A stretch of DNA of 64,000 nt from Sphingobacterium sp. ML3W (GCF_029542085.1 NZ_CP107036.1:3658001-3722000), one strand, 5' to 3'; counted from the first letter of the stretch, positions 9,238 through 18,359 are shown. The notes: generated by a model not told the origin, from the sequence alone. Made by a program: numbers and translations.

Positions 9238-10722
9238 ATGAACAAAACACTATTTTTCCTTGCGCTATATCTTAGTCTAGTGACGCTAGGTCACGCACAG
9301 GTACAACAAGCTGGGAACAAACCGAATCAAACCCAGAAAGAAATGATCAAACGTGGCTATGGCATGTTTATGCATTTTGGCGTCAACACGTTTACTGATA
9401 TGGAGTGGTCCGATGGAAGCATTCCGGTAGAAAAATATAACCCAACCCAACTCGATCCGGATCAATGGGTACGTACCGCGAGGGATGCGGGATTCCGCTA
9501 TGTCCTATTGATTACAAAACATCATGACGGTTTCTGTTTATGGGATAGTAAATACACTGATTATGATGTTGCTGCCTCTCCTGTGAAAACAGATGTGGTC
9601 AAGGCGGTATCCGATGCCTGTAAAAAATATGGTCTGGATTTCGCTATCTATTATTCCCTTTGGGATCGCAAAGAACCATCTTACAAACATAAGGATCCCC
9701 AAAAATATATTGACTATATGAAAAACCAGTTGACAGAACTCTTTACCAAATATGGTAAAATCAGTGAACTATGGTTGGATGGGGGCTGGGATCGTCATCC
9801 TGATAATTGGGGGCTGGACCAACTTTATAAACTGGTCAAATCCTATAATCCACACTGCGCCATCAGCATTAACCATACAATCGTTTATAAAGAAGGTGAG
9901 CGAAATGCCGCGTTACCATCAACTATGACCGAGGATAATAAATATTATTTTCAATATTTTCCCTCTGATTTCCGTCTCTGGGATCCTAAGTTGATCACCC
10001 GTTATGATAAAAAACAATATCTATATAAAGGTCAATCCTATTACCTTCCCTATGAGCACACCATCTGCCTAAGCAGCCGTTGGAACTGGTTTCAGAAATC
10101 GACAGAGTTACCAATCAGATCTCTTGACGAACTGGAAGAACTGTTCTACTGGAGTACCGATAATAACAACTGTCTAGTTGTCAATGTGCCTCCTGATCAG
10201 ACTGGTCGAATCCGTGAATATGAGGCTAATGCTGTTATTGAATTGGGAAAACGATTGGGACTAAAAAAAGGAAAACCTTTGCCTAAAAATGGTCAGTTTG
10301 TTTCGGCAAAAGTACCCGTTAACGCAAGCTCAACCAAACAGGATGCAAAAGTGAACTACACCGCTTCAAATATTACTGATGGAAGTCTAGATAGTCGTTG
10401 GGTGGCTGCAGATACATTAGCAACAGTTGACATTCAATTGGATCCTAAGCAAAAATTTAACAAAATCAGCATATTTGAATACCAGGATACCAAAAATCTA
10501 GGTGATGGGTTTTCCAATGTCAGAATCAATAGAATTCAGGAATATAAAATACAGGTCTTTAATAAGGGCAACTGGGAGACCATTTATTTGGGAGCGGAGT
10601 CCATGGGAGACTGTAAGGTGATCAGGTTACCGAGAGCCTATCAAACAGAAAAGCTACGATTGAATATTATAAAAGCAAGTGGCATACCTTCCATTTATGA
10701 GATTAATGTTATTGACAAATAA
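9238..10722 (+). CDS. Secreted GH29 alpha-L-fucosidase with C-terminal F5/8-type (discoidin) domain
   Basis: This 494-residue protein hydrolyses terminal alpha-L-fucose from glycans. A signal peptide ends near GHAQ (about residue 21). The GH29 barrel shows YGMFMHFGVNTFTD (41-54), the conserved KHHDGFCLWDSKYTDYD (94-110) and ELWLDGG, where Asp181 matches the catalytic nucleophile position of the family. After about residue 360 a discoidin-like beta-sandwich starts (TASNITDGSLDSRWVA), which probably binds carbohydrate. The gene faces a second GH29 gene tail to tail. The short N-terminal barrel and DUF-like C-terminus resemble the subfamily of broad-specificity GH29 enzymes, but linkage preference cannot be told. 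Confidence 0.92.
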   Translation: MNKTLFFLALYLSLVTLGHAQVQQAGNKPNQTQKEMIKRGYGMFMHFGVNTFTDMEWSDGSIPVEKYNPTQLDPDQWVRTARDAGFRYVLLITKHHDGFCLWDSKYTDYDVAASPVKTDVVKAVSDACKKYGLDFAIYYSLWDRKEPSYKHKDPQKYIDYMKNQLTELFTKYGKISELWLDGGWDRHPDNWGLDQLYKLVKSYNPHCAISINHTIVYKEGERNAALPSTMTEDNKYYFQYFPSDFRLWDPKLITRYDKKQYLYKGQSYYLPYEHTICLSSRWNWFQKSTELPIRSLDELEELFYWSTDNNNCLVVNVPPDQTGRIREYEANAVIELGKRLGLKKGKPLPKNGQFVSAKVPVNASSTKQDAKVNYTASNITDGSLDSRWVAADTLATVDIQLDPKQKFNKISIFEYQDTKNLGDGFSNVRINRIQEYKIQVFNKGNWETIYLGAESMGDCKVIRLPRAYQTEKLRLNIIKASGIPSIYEINVIDK

Positions 10723-10773
10723 TGGAATAATCAACTAACTTATTGTGATCTTATCCGAATAAGGGAAATCATA

Positions 10774-11835
10774 CTATTTTGTTTGACCTTTTCGCCTCGC
10801 CGCCGCTTTCAGCAATATCTCTTTACTTATCGCAGGAACTTCACCATTTCCGTCTGGACCTATATTTAACAATAAATTTCCGCCTTGCGCGTTAATCTCC
10901 ACCAACTTTTTATTTACTTCCTCAGGACTCTTCCATACACTGTCTGATCGTTTGAATCCCCATGAGTGATTCAATGTATAACAAGCTTCCCAATCATAAT
11001 CTACTTTCGCACTGAGGTGCTCTTGCTCTGGTGTACCAAAATCACGTTTGAATTGCTCACGTTTGGCCACCCGATTATTTACAATAAGGGATGGCTTTAA
11101 TTCACGTAAATATTGGTAGAGTTCCTGCCCTACGGCCATATCCCACCAATTAACCCAATCACCATCAAACCAGAGCATATCGGTATCGTACTTGACAATT
11201 AGTTCTTTCAACTGATTTTTCATATACTGCATATAAGCAGCCTTCTGATCTGGTTTCATCGCTACTTGTCCCCATTTGTCCCAACCGCTTTTTCCTTCGC
11301 TATTACGATATTGTGAATCGTGGTGCCAGTCTATAATACTATAATAAGTACCAAATCGGATTCCCTTTTTCTTACAGGCAGTAGCCAATTCTTGTATGAG
11401 ATCCCGCCCCTTCATTGGTGTTGAAGCAATATCATAATCTGTATATTTTGAATCCCATAGGCAAAATCCCTCATGATGTTTGGTCGTAAAGACCAGATAT
11501 TTCATACCAGCATCTTTGGCTAACTGGACGATTTGATCCGCATCAAAATGCGACGGGTTCCAGCTATAGATCAATTTAGCATATTCTTCCTTTGGAATAT
11601 CAGCCCCTGCCTGAATCCATTCGGCATAACCTTCAATTGACTTTCCCTTATAGTCTCCACCAAGTTGGCTATAAAGTCCAAAATGGATGAACATGCCATA
11701 CTTGGCTTCTCTAAACCATTGCATGTGTTTGTCAAAATCTGCTTTGGATTCATTTAAATAATTGATTTGAGCTTGTACCTTACTATTAAACAGCAACGCA
11801 ATAAGAGCGAGTGCAACACCTTTTATTCTTTTCAT
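10774..11835 (-). CDS. Secreted GH29 alpha-L-fucosidase
   Basis: I place the start at 11835 because the protein then begins with a normal signal peptide (MKRIKGVALALIALLFN, cleavage after KVQAQ). The longer in-frame start at 11958 would add 41 residues of unrelated sequence. The 353-residue product has the GH29 signatures KYGMFIHFGLYSQLGG (45-60), KHHEGFCLWDSKYTDYD (119-135) and MLWFDGDW, with Asp224 at the nucleophile position. It ends with the family motif NLLLNIGPDGNGEVP. No accessory carbohydrate-binding domain follows. With the convergent fucosidase gene it forms a fucose-releasing pair. The two share motifs but differ in length and C-terminus, so they are not a recent duplication. Confidence 0.92.
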   Translation of the reverse strand: MKRIKGVALALIALLFNSKVQAQINYLNESKADFDKHMQWFREAKYGMFIHFGLYSQLGGDYKGKSIEGYAEWIQAGADIPKEEYAKLIYSWNPSHFDADQIVQLAKDAGMKYLVFTTKHHEGFCLWDSKYTDYDIASTPMKGRDLIQELATACKKKGIRFGTYYSIIDWHHDSQYRNSEGKSGWDKWGQVAMKPDQKAAYMQYMKNQLKELIVKYDTDMLWFDGDWVNWWDMAVGQELYQYLRELKPSLIVNNRVAKREQFKRDFGTPEQEHLSAKVDYDWEACYTLNHSWGFKRSDSVWKSPEEVNKKLVEINAQGGNLLLNIGPDGNGEVPAISKEILLKAAARRKGQTK

Positions 11836-12047
11836 TATTTCATAATTTATGATTGTTACACGAATTGACAAAGCAAATACAGGGGTACCGGATGAACTTT
11901 TTGACCAAAGAAAATACGTTATCAATTCATGAATAATAATCAGCATGAAGCATTCCATACTTTATCTAAATATCGCAAATCTGTTTGGAAAGATTTATAT
12001 TTACGCAAGAAGTTTTAAAATATTAACACAACAAGAAACCAATAATT

Positions 12048-12545
12048 ATGAGCTTAAAAACCTTAATTACCAAAAGCGTACAGTACAACAACTGGGTAGT
12101 CAACAAGTATGTGGATTGGTTAAGTACCAAGCCGGATGAACAACTCAATCAAGAAGTCCCATCGAGCTTTCCAACGATCTTAAAAACATTGCACCATATC
12201 TGGCAGACGCAGGAGTACTGGTGGAGTCATATTTCAGAACGTAATGACTTTGATTTCGAAAAAACATTCAGTAATAAAGAGGATATTTTTAATGCCATCA
12301 AAGATAGTTCGCAGAAACTCCAAGACTATGTAGAAGGCTTATCGGAGCAGGATCTAGAAAAAAATGTAAAAGTCGAATCGCCTTGGTTCCAGTGTGATTT
12401 TTCAAAATATGAATATATTCAGCATTTGATCATCCATGGCACTTATCATCGTGGACAGACCGTCACTATGGGCCGGAATATTGGTATAACAGATGCTCCA
12501 ATGACGGATTATAATTTTTGGAATATCTATAAAGACCAAAAATAA
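12048..12545 (+). CDS. DinB-family (DinB/YfiT-like) putative metal-dependent protein
   Basis: This 165-residue four-helix-bundle protein has the three-histidine pattern of DinB proteins: a His pair in KTLHHIWQTQ and the terminal HLIIHGTYHRGQTVTM. Family members bind a divalent metal and include thiol transferases and damage-induced proteins. The precise reaction here is not known. An overlapping frame starting at 11945 is shorter and lacks family features. The stop codon overlaps the start of the next gene by one base (TAATG), so the two genes are translationally coupled. Confidence 0.88.
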   Translation: MSLKTLITKSVQYNNWVVNKYVDWLSTKPDEQLNQEVPSSFPTILKTLHHIWQTQEYWWSHISERNDFDFEKTFSNKEDIFNAIKDSSQKLQDYVEGLSEQDLEKNVKVESPWFQCDFSKYEYIQHLIIHGTYHRGQTVTMGRNIGITDAPMTDYNFWNIYKDQK

Positions 12546-13282
12546 TGGATCAAATAGTGCCAATTGAAAAAATCTCCAGTAAGGTTCGTGTAAGAGAAAT
12601 CCTAGGGCAGGCTAAACAAAGCTGGGAACAGCAGGGGCAGGATGCTCTCCTTGTAACCATAAATGAAGGTTTATTAAAAAATAAGGTTAGCTTTCCTCTT
12701 TTAGAATTCGCGGCAAAGGAAATGGCATTATGGATACCCGAAAATGAACAGCTGCACTTTATGGATATAATGGTCGCAACCAAAGAAATGGGGAGTTACG
12801 TATTGGCGGGTATGATGCTACAACTACGCCTGCCCTTACATCTTGAACAGTCGATCCAAAGAGCATGTGCTTATATTCTATCCGGAGACCAATGGTATGT
12901 CTGCGATATCATAGGTGAGCGTGTACTTGGTCATGCCCTACTTACCTATCCAGAAAAAACAATCCCTTTGTTGGCGCTATTGGCCAAAAATTCAGATAAA
13001 TGGATTGTACGCACCATCGGTGTAGCGACACATTATGCGGTAAAGAAAGGCCTCTCACCAAAATTTGCAGAAACAATGTTTAGGCTTTTGCTTATACTAT
13101 CCAATGCAACAAATCTCCACATCAAAAAGAGAATCGGTTGGGGTGCCAAAACCATCGCTAAATTCCATCCTACAATCATAGCGCATTACCAAAAACAGAT
13201 TGAATTGCCAGAGACCAGGCAATGGTTCCGAACGAAGGTTAATATTGGTCTCAATCGGAACAAAATAGCAAAGTCAGTATAG
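12545..13282 (+). CDS. AlkD-like DNA alkylation repair / HEAT-like repeat protein
   Basis: This 245-residue helical protein is coupled to the upstream DinB gene through TAATG. The segment NSDKWIVRTIGVATHYAVKK resembles the W-x-R-R helix of AlkD-type alkylpurine glycosylases, and the last part (IGWGAKTIAKFHPTIIAHYQ) fits the closing helices of that fold. AlkD proteins excise positively charged alkylated bases without base flipping. The match is by eye and the catalytic Asp is not certain, so a non-enzymatic HEAT protein remains possible. Pairing with a DinB gene fits a stress or damage function but does not prove it. Confidence 0.55.
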   Translation: MDQIVPIEKISSKVRVREILGQAKQSWEQQGQDALLVTINEGLLKNKVSFPLLEFAAKEMALWIPENEQLHFMDIMVATKEMGSYVLAGMMLQLRLPLHLEQSIQRACAYILSGDQWYVCDIIGERVLGHALLTYPEKTIPLLALLAKNSDKWIVRTIGVATHYAVKKGLSPKFAETMFRLLLILSNATNLHIKKRIGWGAKTIAKFHPTIIAHYQKQIELPETRQWFRTKVNIGLNRNKIAKSV

Positions 13283-13525
13283 ATAACACCAAGAAAGTCT
13301 CACAAATAGGCAAACCTATGTAAATAGTTCAAAAAGACCGGTACTATTGGATTAGCGAAAAGGTCTTGAAAGGTAAAAACTGCCCGTCTCTTGGGAGTTG
13401 AAAGTTTAAAATGAGGCCGTGGACGAAAAAAATGCATTCTTATAAAATTTGTCCGAAAAGTAAAGTCGAACCCCAAGGATTAGAATATTTGAAATGATCC
13501 TGTGGAAGGGTAGATACTAAATTAT

Positions 13526-13568
13526 AAAAGAATAGGGCTACTGAGGATTCAGTTAGCCCTATTCTTTT
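13526..13568. terminator. Strong bidirectional terminator
   Basis: Perfect 15-base arms (AAAAGAATAGGGCTA and complement) enclose a 13-base centre that can pair further. Both strands leave it with a T-run. It lies 24 bp past the CoA-transferase stop (minus) and 244 bp past the AlkD-like stop (plus). The stretch 13283-13525 before it holds nothing I can recognise. Confidence 0.88.
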
Positions 13569-13591
13569 ATAACCTGCTGCTATATATGCAG

Positions 13592-15085
13592 CTAATCTTT
13601 CTTCATAGTCCCTTTTTCTCTTAAGTTGATATGCCAGCTGAAAGCTTCCTCCAACAAATGTGGCGTATGCCCTCCCCTTTCGCAGGCACGAGTATAATAA
13701 TCCAACAATTGCGCTTTGAAATCGGGGTGTACACAATTTTCAATAATAACTTTTGCGCGTTCTCGTGGTGCTAAACCACGTAAATCGGCCAAACCATAGT
13801 CTGTAACCAAAATATCAACATCATGTTCCGTATGATCCACATGAGATACCATCGGAACGATATGGGAAATCACATCGCCCTTAGAGGCCGCTTGTGTGAC
13901 GAAGATACTTAAATAAGCATTTCGCGCAAAATCCCCTGAGCCACCGATACCGTTCATAATATTAGTACCAGAAGTATGCGTCGAATTTACATTTCCATAA
14001 ATATCAAATTCTATCGCTGTATTGATCGCAATAATACCCAAACGTTTGATCAAGCCCGGTGTATTGGAAATATTTTGAGGACGTAGCACAATCTTGTCGC
14101 GGTATTTGTCCAAATGATCAAATACGCGTGAGTAACATTCCTCTGATACGGTAATAGAAGAAGCTGAGGCAAAATCCAGCTTTCCAGCATCAATTAAATC
14201 AAATGTGCTATCTTGCAATACCTCAGAAAACATCGTTAAATTATGAAATTTACTATGGATAAAGCCTGTAAGCACCGCATTGGCCACCTTTCCGATCCCT
14301 GCCTGCAATGGCATCAAACTCTCAGATAGATGTCCCAATTCAACTTCGTTTTCAAAAAACGCCAATATATGTTTCGCTATTGCTGTTGTTTTGGCATCTG
14401 GCTCGGCGATATCTGCCGGACTGTCAAGCTCATTGGTAAATACAATACCCACGATCTTGCTGGGATCCAATGGAATTGTCTTTCGACCAATTTTATTTTC
14501 GGGCGCTACAATAGGGATAACATTACGACGTGGGTAGTCTTCTGCCTGGTAGATATCATGTATCCCTTTAATCGTGGTCGGTATAGCGGTATTGACTTCC
14601 AAAATAACCTGTTTAGCCAATGCGGCAAAAGTAGCTGAATTACCAACCGAAGTCGTTGGAATAATACTGCCATCTGACTCGATCGCAGCAACCTCCAAAA
14701 CGGCAATATCGACAGGGGGTAGATTTTTATTATGCAACAGTTCAGCAGTCTCGCTTAAATGCTGATCTATAAAAAGTACATCTCCGGCATTGATCTTATT
14801 GCGAAGGGTACGGTCCACCTGAAAGGGCATACGCTTGGATAGGGCCCCAGCTTCTGCCAATTTACCATCGGTACCATGCCCTAAAGAAGCCCCAGTAATC
14901 AATGTTATTTTCAAAGGTTCCTCTTTGGCTCTTTCCGCTAAAGCCGGTAATACCACTTTACTATCGCCTGCCTTGGTGAATCCACTTGCTCCGACGACCA
15001 TACCATCCTGAAATAATTTCGCAGCTTCGGCAGCTGTAATAACTTTATCGTGTAAGCTTTGAATTTTTATTCTTTCGTAAGCCAT
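13592..15085 (-). CDS. Acetyl-CoA hydrolase / succinyl-CoA:acetate CoA-transferase family enzyme
   Basis: This 497-residue enzyme belongs to the family I CoA-transferases, which move CoA between carboxylic acids through a glutamyl-CoA intermediate. The C-terminal half shows GIGKVANAVLTGF (263-275) and MFSEVLQD, with Glu288 at the position of the catalytic glutamate. The glycine-rich NGIGGSGDFARNAYLSIF and VDILVTDYGLADLRG motifs of this group are also present. Family members in Bacteroidota and acetic acid bacteria use acetate and succinyl-CoA. The older name acetyl-CoA hydrolase is often misleading. It is a monocistronic gene with its own terminator, and its divergent neighbour is an AraC regulator 434 bp away. 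Confidence 0.9.
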   Translation of the reverse strand: MAYERIKIQSLHDKVITAAEAAKLFQDGMVVGASGFTKAGDSKVVLPALAERAKEEPLKITLITGASLGHGTDGKLAEAGALSKRMPFQVDRTLRNKINAGDVLFIDQHLSETAELLHNKNLPPVDIAVLEVAAIESDGSIIPTTSVGNSATFAALAKQVILEVNTAIPTTIKGIHDIYQAEDYPRRNVIPIVAPENKIGRKTIPLDPSKIVGIVFTNELDSPADIAEPDAKTTAIAKHILAFFENEVELGHLSESLMPLQAGIGKVANAVLTGFIHSKFHNLTMFSEVLQDSTFDLIDAGKLDFASASSITVSEECYSRVFDHLDKYRDKIVLRPQNISNTPGLIKRLGIIAINTAIEFDIYGNVNSTHTSGTNIMNGIGGSGDFARNAYLSIFVTQAASKGDVISHIVPMVSHVDHTEHDVDILVTDYGLADLRGLAPRERAKVIIENCVHPDFKAQLLDYYTRACERGGHTPHLLEEAFSWHINLREKGTMKKD

Positions 15086-15519
15086 ATCCTTATAATTTTA
15101 TATTGTATGCTATTCATGTAAACTTAAGAAATTGAAACCTATTTATATCCGCTATTTAAAAAGATATTAGCCCTTCATGACCATTTCTCAAACAAACAAT
15201 TTTAACGCTTTTTTCAACAGTGAATTTATTACCATTCGACACAAAATTATTCAATAGAGACGAAACAATAATAACACCCTGTTTTTCAAGTAGATAAATA
15301 AAAATATATTTCCAGATATTTTTATTAAAACAGAAACGAATACCATATCTATTTAGTTTTCAGCTATTTAAAAATAACGAATCAAAAACCAAGTAAGTAA
15401 ATACTAACTCGCCAGCGATTTAATTGCAATTTTATTGTAAGCATACACTCACTTTAGTAGATACAAGGTCAGGTCTAGTAAAAAAGTCTTACCTTTGCAG
15501 CGTAGTTTTATAGCAAAAA
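15086..15519. other. AT-rich intergenic region between divergent genes
   Basis: This 434-bp spacer separates the CoA-transferase gene (minus) from the AraC gene (plus). Apart from a TACCTTTG box close to the AraC start I see no gene, RNA or strong hairpin in it. Confidence 0.6.
15490..15497 (+). promoter_or_regulatory. Putative -7 box (TACCTTTG) for the AraC-family gene
   Basis: The box matches the Bacteroidota consensus TAnnTTTG and is 22 bp ahead of the ATG. No clear TTTG partner is seen at the usual distance. Confidence 0.5.
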
Positions 15520-16353
15520 ATGAACATAAAAGATACAACGAGCGACGCAAAATATGTCAACCGCTATTATATGACAGAAGTTGATTCATTTGAAGATAGC
15601 ATCTATTGCCATCATGCCATCATAGCGGAAAATCATATTACCGAGCATTGCCATGATAAGGATCAATTTTTATATACAGAGGGTGGAGTCGTTTTTATAA
15701 AAACAGATGAAAAATCATATTTTCTGCCGGCTCGGCATTATCTATGGATTCCTGCAGGTGTGAAGCACAGTATCCATCCAAGTACCCCTGAGGTAGTGAT
15801 GCGCAATCTTTATTTTCCAAAAACGAATAACGATACCGCATTCTACGGCAAAATGGGTATCTATCCGGTAAACGACCTGCTGATTGAATTAATTATGTTT
15901 ACCAATCGTTGGAATGGCAATATATTTCCGGTTGAAGAACCTAAATATAGCTTAGCTACAGCATTTAAACTTATTCTCCCTGAACTATCCTTGCACGAAC
16001 TTCCCTTGGCGCTACCTTATCCAAGCCACCCGAAATTAAAAGATATTGTTACTTATCTGGAAGAGAATATCGAAGAAAATGTAAGCTTCAAAAAACTTGC
16101 GAGCCTTTTCAATATCAGTGAACGCACATTGGCTCGACTTTTCCAGAAGGAATTAAATATGTCATTTATCCAATATTATACCATCTTGAGAATGTTAACT
16201 GCACTCAAGTTATTATTGGATGAAAAATTAAGTGTCAATGAAGTAGCTTTGAAAGTTGGATATAACAGCTTACCTACATTTAGTAATACATTCAATAAGG
16301 TCGTTGGTATTCGCCCGAGCGAATATGTCAAACAAAAAGAATTGCTTATTTAA
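15520..16353 (+). CDS. AraC-family transcriptional regulator
   Basis: This 277-residue protein has an N-terminal cupin-like sensing part (HDKDQFLYTEGGVVFIKTD; HYLWIPAGVKHSIHP). Its C-terminal AraC-type double helix-turn-helix is seen as SFKKLASLFNISERTLARLF and VNEVALKVGYNSLPTFSNTF, followed by the family end motif GIRPSEYVKQ. Such regulators usually bind a small molecule through the cupin and activate transcription. The DUF1080 gene starts 39 bp downstream on the same strand and is the most likely target or operon partner. The inducer is unknown. Confidence 0.92.
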   Translation: MNIKDTTSDAKYVNRYYMTEVDSFEDSIYCHHAIIAENHITEHCHDKDQFLYTEGGVVFIKTDEKSYFLPARHYLWIPAGVKHSIHPSTPEVVMRNLYFPKTNNDTAFYGKMGIYPVNDLLIELIMFTNRWNGNIFPVEEPKYSLATAFKLILPELSLHELPLALPYPSHPKLKDIVTYLEENIEENVSFKKLASLFNISERTLARLFQKELNMSFIQYYTILRMLTALKLLLDEKLSVNEVALKVGYNSLPTFSNTFNKVVGIRPSEYVKQKELLI

Positions 16354-16392
16354 AAATGTTTCCCTAATTTAGGTCAATAAACCTAATTCAGG

Positions 16393-17244
16393 ATGAAATT
16401 CAAACATATTATTTATGGTGCTGGAATTTTATTATTCAGTACTTCCGTATTTGGCAATTCTCAAGACAAAAAACCCAAACCCATTCAATTATTTAATGGG
16501 AAAGATTTAAAAAACTGGACCCCTAAAATCCGAAACCACAAGGTTGGAGATAACTATAAAAACACATTCCGTGTTGAAGATGGTTTATTGAAAGTCAGAT
16601 ATGATGGCTATGATAACTTCAATTTTCAATACGGCCATTTATTCTTTAATAAAGAATTCTCAGCTTATTTATTACGTGTAACCTATCGTTTTGTAGGCGA
16701 ACAAGCACCAGGTGGCGAAGGTTGGGCTTGGCGCAATAGTGGTGCTATGCTACACGGACAAGACCCGAAAACAATGGGTGTAGATCAAGATTTTCCGATA
16801 TCAATCGAAGGACAACTTTTAGGTGGCAATGGTAAGGACGAACGTACAACGAGCAATCTCTGTACACCGGGAACAAATGTTGTCATCGATAACAAACTAT
16901 TTACCCCACACTGCATCAGCTCCACATCCAAAACCTATGCTGGAGACCAATGGGTAACAGCGGATTTTCTGGTATTGGGAGATTCACTTGTACAACATAT
17001 CCTTGAAGACAAAGTGGTGATGCAATACACCAAACCTCAAATCGGTGGTGGCAATGTAACAGCCTTTGATCCTGCTGTAAAAAAAGATGGACAACTATTA
17101 AAGAAAGGAAGCATTTCGTTGCAGAGTGAGAGTCATCCCATCGACTTCAAAAAAGTAGAGCTATATGATTTGGAACCTTATATGAAAGATCCCAATAAGT
17201 TGAAAAAAGTCATTGCGGAGTTATTGCCCAATTTAAAGCAATAG
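16393..17244 (+). CDS. Secreted DUF1080 (3-keto-disaccharide hydrolase-like) protein
   Basis: This 283-residue exported protein has a signal peptide ending near VFGNS (about residue 22). The family start motif IQLFNGKDLKNW follows (31-42), then the beta-jelly-roll of DUF1080 with RNSGAMLHGQDP and a late SISLQSESHPIDFKKVEL. The family resembles concanavalin-like glucanases, and some members cleave 3-keto-glucosides. It lies directly after the AraC gene and is ended by a strong terminator. The substrate is not evident. Confidence 0.9.
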   Translation: MKFKHIIYGAGILLFSTSVFGNSQDKKPKPIQLFNGKDLKNWTPKIRNHKVGDNYKNTFRVEDGLLKVRYDGYDNFNFQYGHLFFNKEFSAYLLRVTYRFVGEQAPGGEGWAWRNSGAMLHGQDPKTMGVDQDFPISIEGQLLGGNGKDERTTSNLCTPGTNVVIDNKLFTPHCISSTSKTYAGDQWVTADFLVLGDSLVQHILEDKVVMQYTKPQIGGGNVTAFDPAVKKDGQLLKKGSISLQSESHPIDFKKVELYDLEPYMKDPNKLKKVIAELLPNLKQ

Positions 17245-17266
17245 CTTATCGCTAATAACATAAAAT

Positions 17267-17297
17267 AAAAAAAGCATCAGTATTGATGCTTTTTTTA
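17267..17297 (+). terminator. Terminator after the DUF1080 gene
   Basis: An AAAAAAAGCATCA arm and its complement enclose a GTAT loop and are followed by a T-run on the plus strand. Confidence 0.88.
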
Positions 17298-17345
17298 TTA
17301 CTATTCGCTTGGAAAGAGAAATCCAAAGTATATAACATAAAGAAA

Positions 17346-17369
17346 AGGGATACAGCGAGCTGTACCCCT
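17346..17369 (-). terminator. Terminator after rpsT
   Basis: Eleven-base arms with one G-U pair on the minus strand and a 2-base centre precede a T-rich run (TTTTCTTT) on that strand. It lies 20 bp past the rpsT stop codon. Confidence 0.75.
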
Positions 17370-17388
17370 CAATATCTATACAGAAAGC

Positions 17389-17643
17389 TTACGCTAAACC
17401 GTTAACGAATTTAGTTAACTTAGATTTGTTGTTAGAAGCTTTTTTCTTGTGGATCACATTTTTCTTTGCCAAACGATCAAGCATAGAAATTACGCGTGGT
17501 AACAATGTTTTTGCTTCTTCTGCAGAAGTTGTATGACGTAATTTTTTGATTGCGTTACGCGTTGTTTTTGCTTGGTAACGGTTTCTTAAACGTTTAGTAG
17601 CGTTTGCTCTAATTCTTTTGATCGCTGATTTATGATTTGCCAT
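17389..17643 (-). CDS. rpsT: 30S ribosomal protein S20
   Basis: At 84 residues this has normal S20 length. It starts [21 protein letters not shown] and is strongly basic and helical, as expected of the protein that binds the 5' domain of 16S rRNA. The C-terminal [17 protein letters not shown] is also typical. It is a single-gene unit with a well-formed promoter upstream and its own terminator. Confidence 0.97.
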   Translation of the reverse strand: MANHKSAIKRIRANATKRLRNRYQAKTTRNAIKKLRHTTSAEEAKTLLPRVISMLDRLAKKNVIHKKKASNNKSKLTKFVNGLA

Positions 17644-17689
17644 TTTTTTTAGCTAATTTTTATTCAATTTTTTCTTGTAATTCGGACTG

Positions 17690-17720
17690 CAAAAATAACA
17701 CCTTATTTTCAATATTCAAA
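17690..17720 (-). promoter_or_regulatory. rpsT promoter (TTTG-N19-TATTTTTG)
   Basis: On the minus strand TTTG (17717-17720) and TATTTTTG (17690-17697) are separated by 19 bp, an exact fit to the Bacteroidota housekeeping consensus. The predicted transcript has a leader of roughly 40 bases. Confidence 0.8.
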
Positions 17721-17744
17721 ATCTATTTTGTTTTTTAGGTTTAG

Positions 17745-17752
17745 TATATTTG
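17745..17752 (+). promoter_or_regulatory. Putative -7 box (TATATTTG) for the RNA methyltransferase gene
   Basis: The box ends only four bases before the ATG at 17757, so the transcript would start at or within a few bases of the start codon. A well-spaced upstream TTTG is missing. Confidence 0.45.
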
Positions 17753-17756
17753 CGAC

Positions 17757-18290
17757 ATGCAAAAATTATCGATGGATGAACTTCAACGTACAGATGTTGA
17801 ATCGTTTAAAAAACAAGAAAAAACGCCTATCGCAATCGTTTTAGACAATGTTCGCAGTATGCACAATGTCGGCTCGGCCTTCCGTACCGCAGACGGATTT
17901 GCTATTGAAAAAATATATTTATGTGGCATTACCGGCACTCCTCCACATCGGGAAATCGAAAAAACTGCTTTAGGTGCTACACAATCCGTGTCTTGGGAAT
18001 ACCATAAAGATACAGCTGACGTCGTAGATCAGCTAAAAGCAGAAGGTTATATCATCATTGCCGTTGAACAAGCGGATGATAGTGTCATGTTACATCAATT
18101 TGAGCCAAACTCGGATAAAAAGTATGCATTAATTTTTGGAAATGAGGTCAATGGAGTTGATGAAGAAGTAATGGAAAAAATCGATACTTGTATCGAAATC
18201 CCCCAATATGGCACCAAGCATTCACTTAATGTATCTGTCGCAATTGGCATTATCCTTTGGGATTTTATCCAAAAACGCAATCTGAACTAA
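17757..18290 (+). CDS. SpoU/TrmH-family RNA 2'-O-methyltransferase
   Basis: This 177-residue protein has the SPOUT knot fold signatures. These are motif 1 IAIVLDNVRSMHNVGSAFRT (26-45) and motif 2 YALIFGNEVNGVDEEVMEK. Motif 3 is CIEIPQYGTKHSLNVSVAIG, the SAM-binding loop. Family members methylate riboses in tRNA or rRNA. It lacks an N-terminal substrate-binding extension, as TrmL/TrmH-like short forms do, and the target nucleotide is unknown. It is divergent from rpsT. Confidence 0.92.
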   Translation: MQKLSMDELQRTDVESFKKQEKTPIAIVLDNVRSMHNVGSAFRTADGFAIEKIYLCGITGTPPHREIEKTALGATQSVSWEYHKDTADVVDQLKAEGYIIIAVEQADDSVMLHQFEPNSDKKYALIFGNEVNGVDEEVMEKIDTCIEIPQYGTKHSLNVSVAIGIILWDFIQKRNLN

Positions 18291-18351
18291 AAATTTATTA
18301 ATAAAGGTCATATTCCTATCCACATTGCTTCCATTTTAGAAAGCAAAATAG

Positions 18352-18359
18352 TAGATTTG
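18352..18359 (+). promoter_or_regulatory. Putative -7 box (TAGATTTG) for sucD
   Basis: It matches TAnnTTTG and lies 22 bp ahead of the chosen sucD start. A TTG is present upstream, but at a longer distance (24 bp) than usual. Confidence 0.4.

Noticed and set aside
11945..12139. 64-codon plus-strand frame before the DinB gene
   Set aside because: It overlaps the start of the DinB gene in another frame and lacks any family feature.
13440..13736. 98-codon minus-strand frame past the CoA-transferase stop
   Set aside because: It overlaps the CoA-transferase gene in another frame and runs through its terminator.
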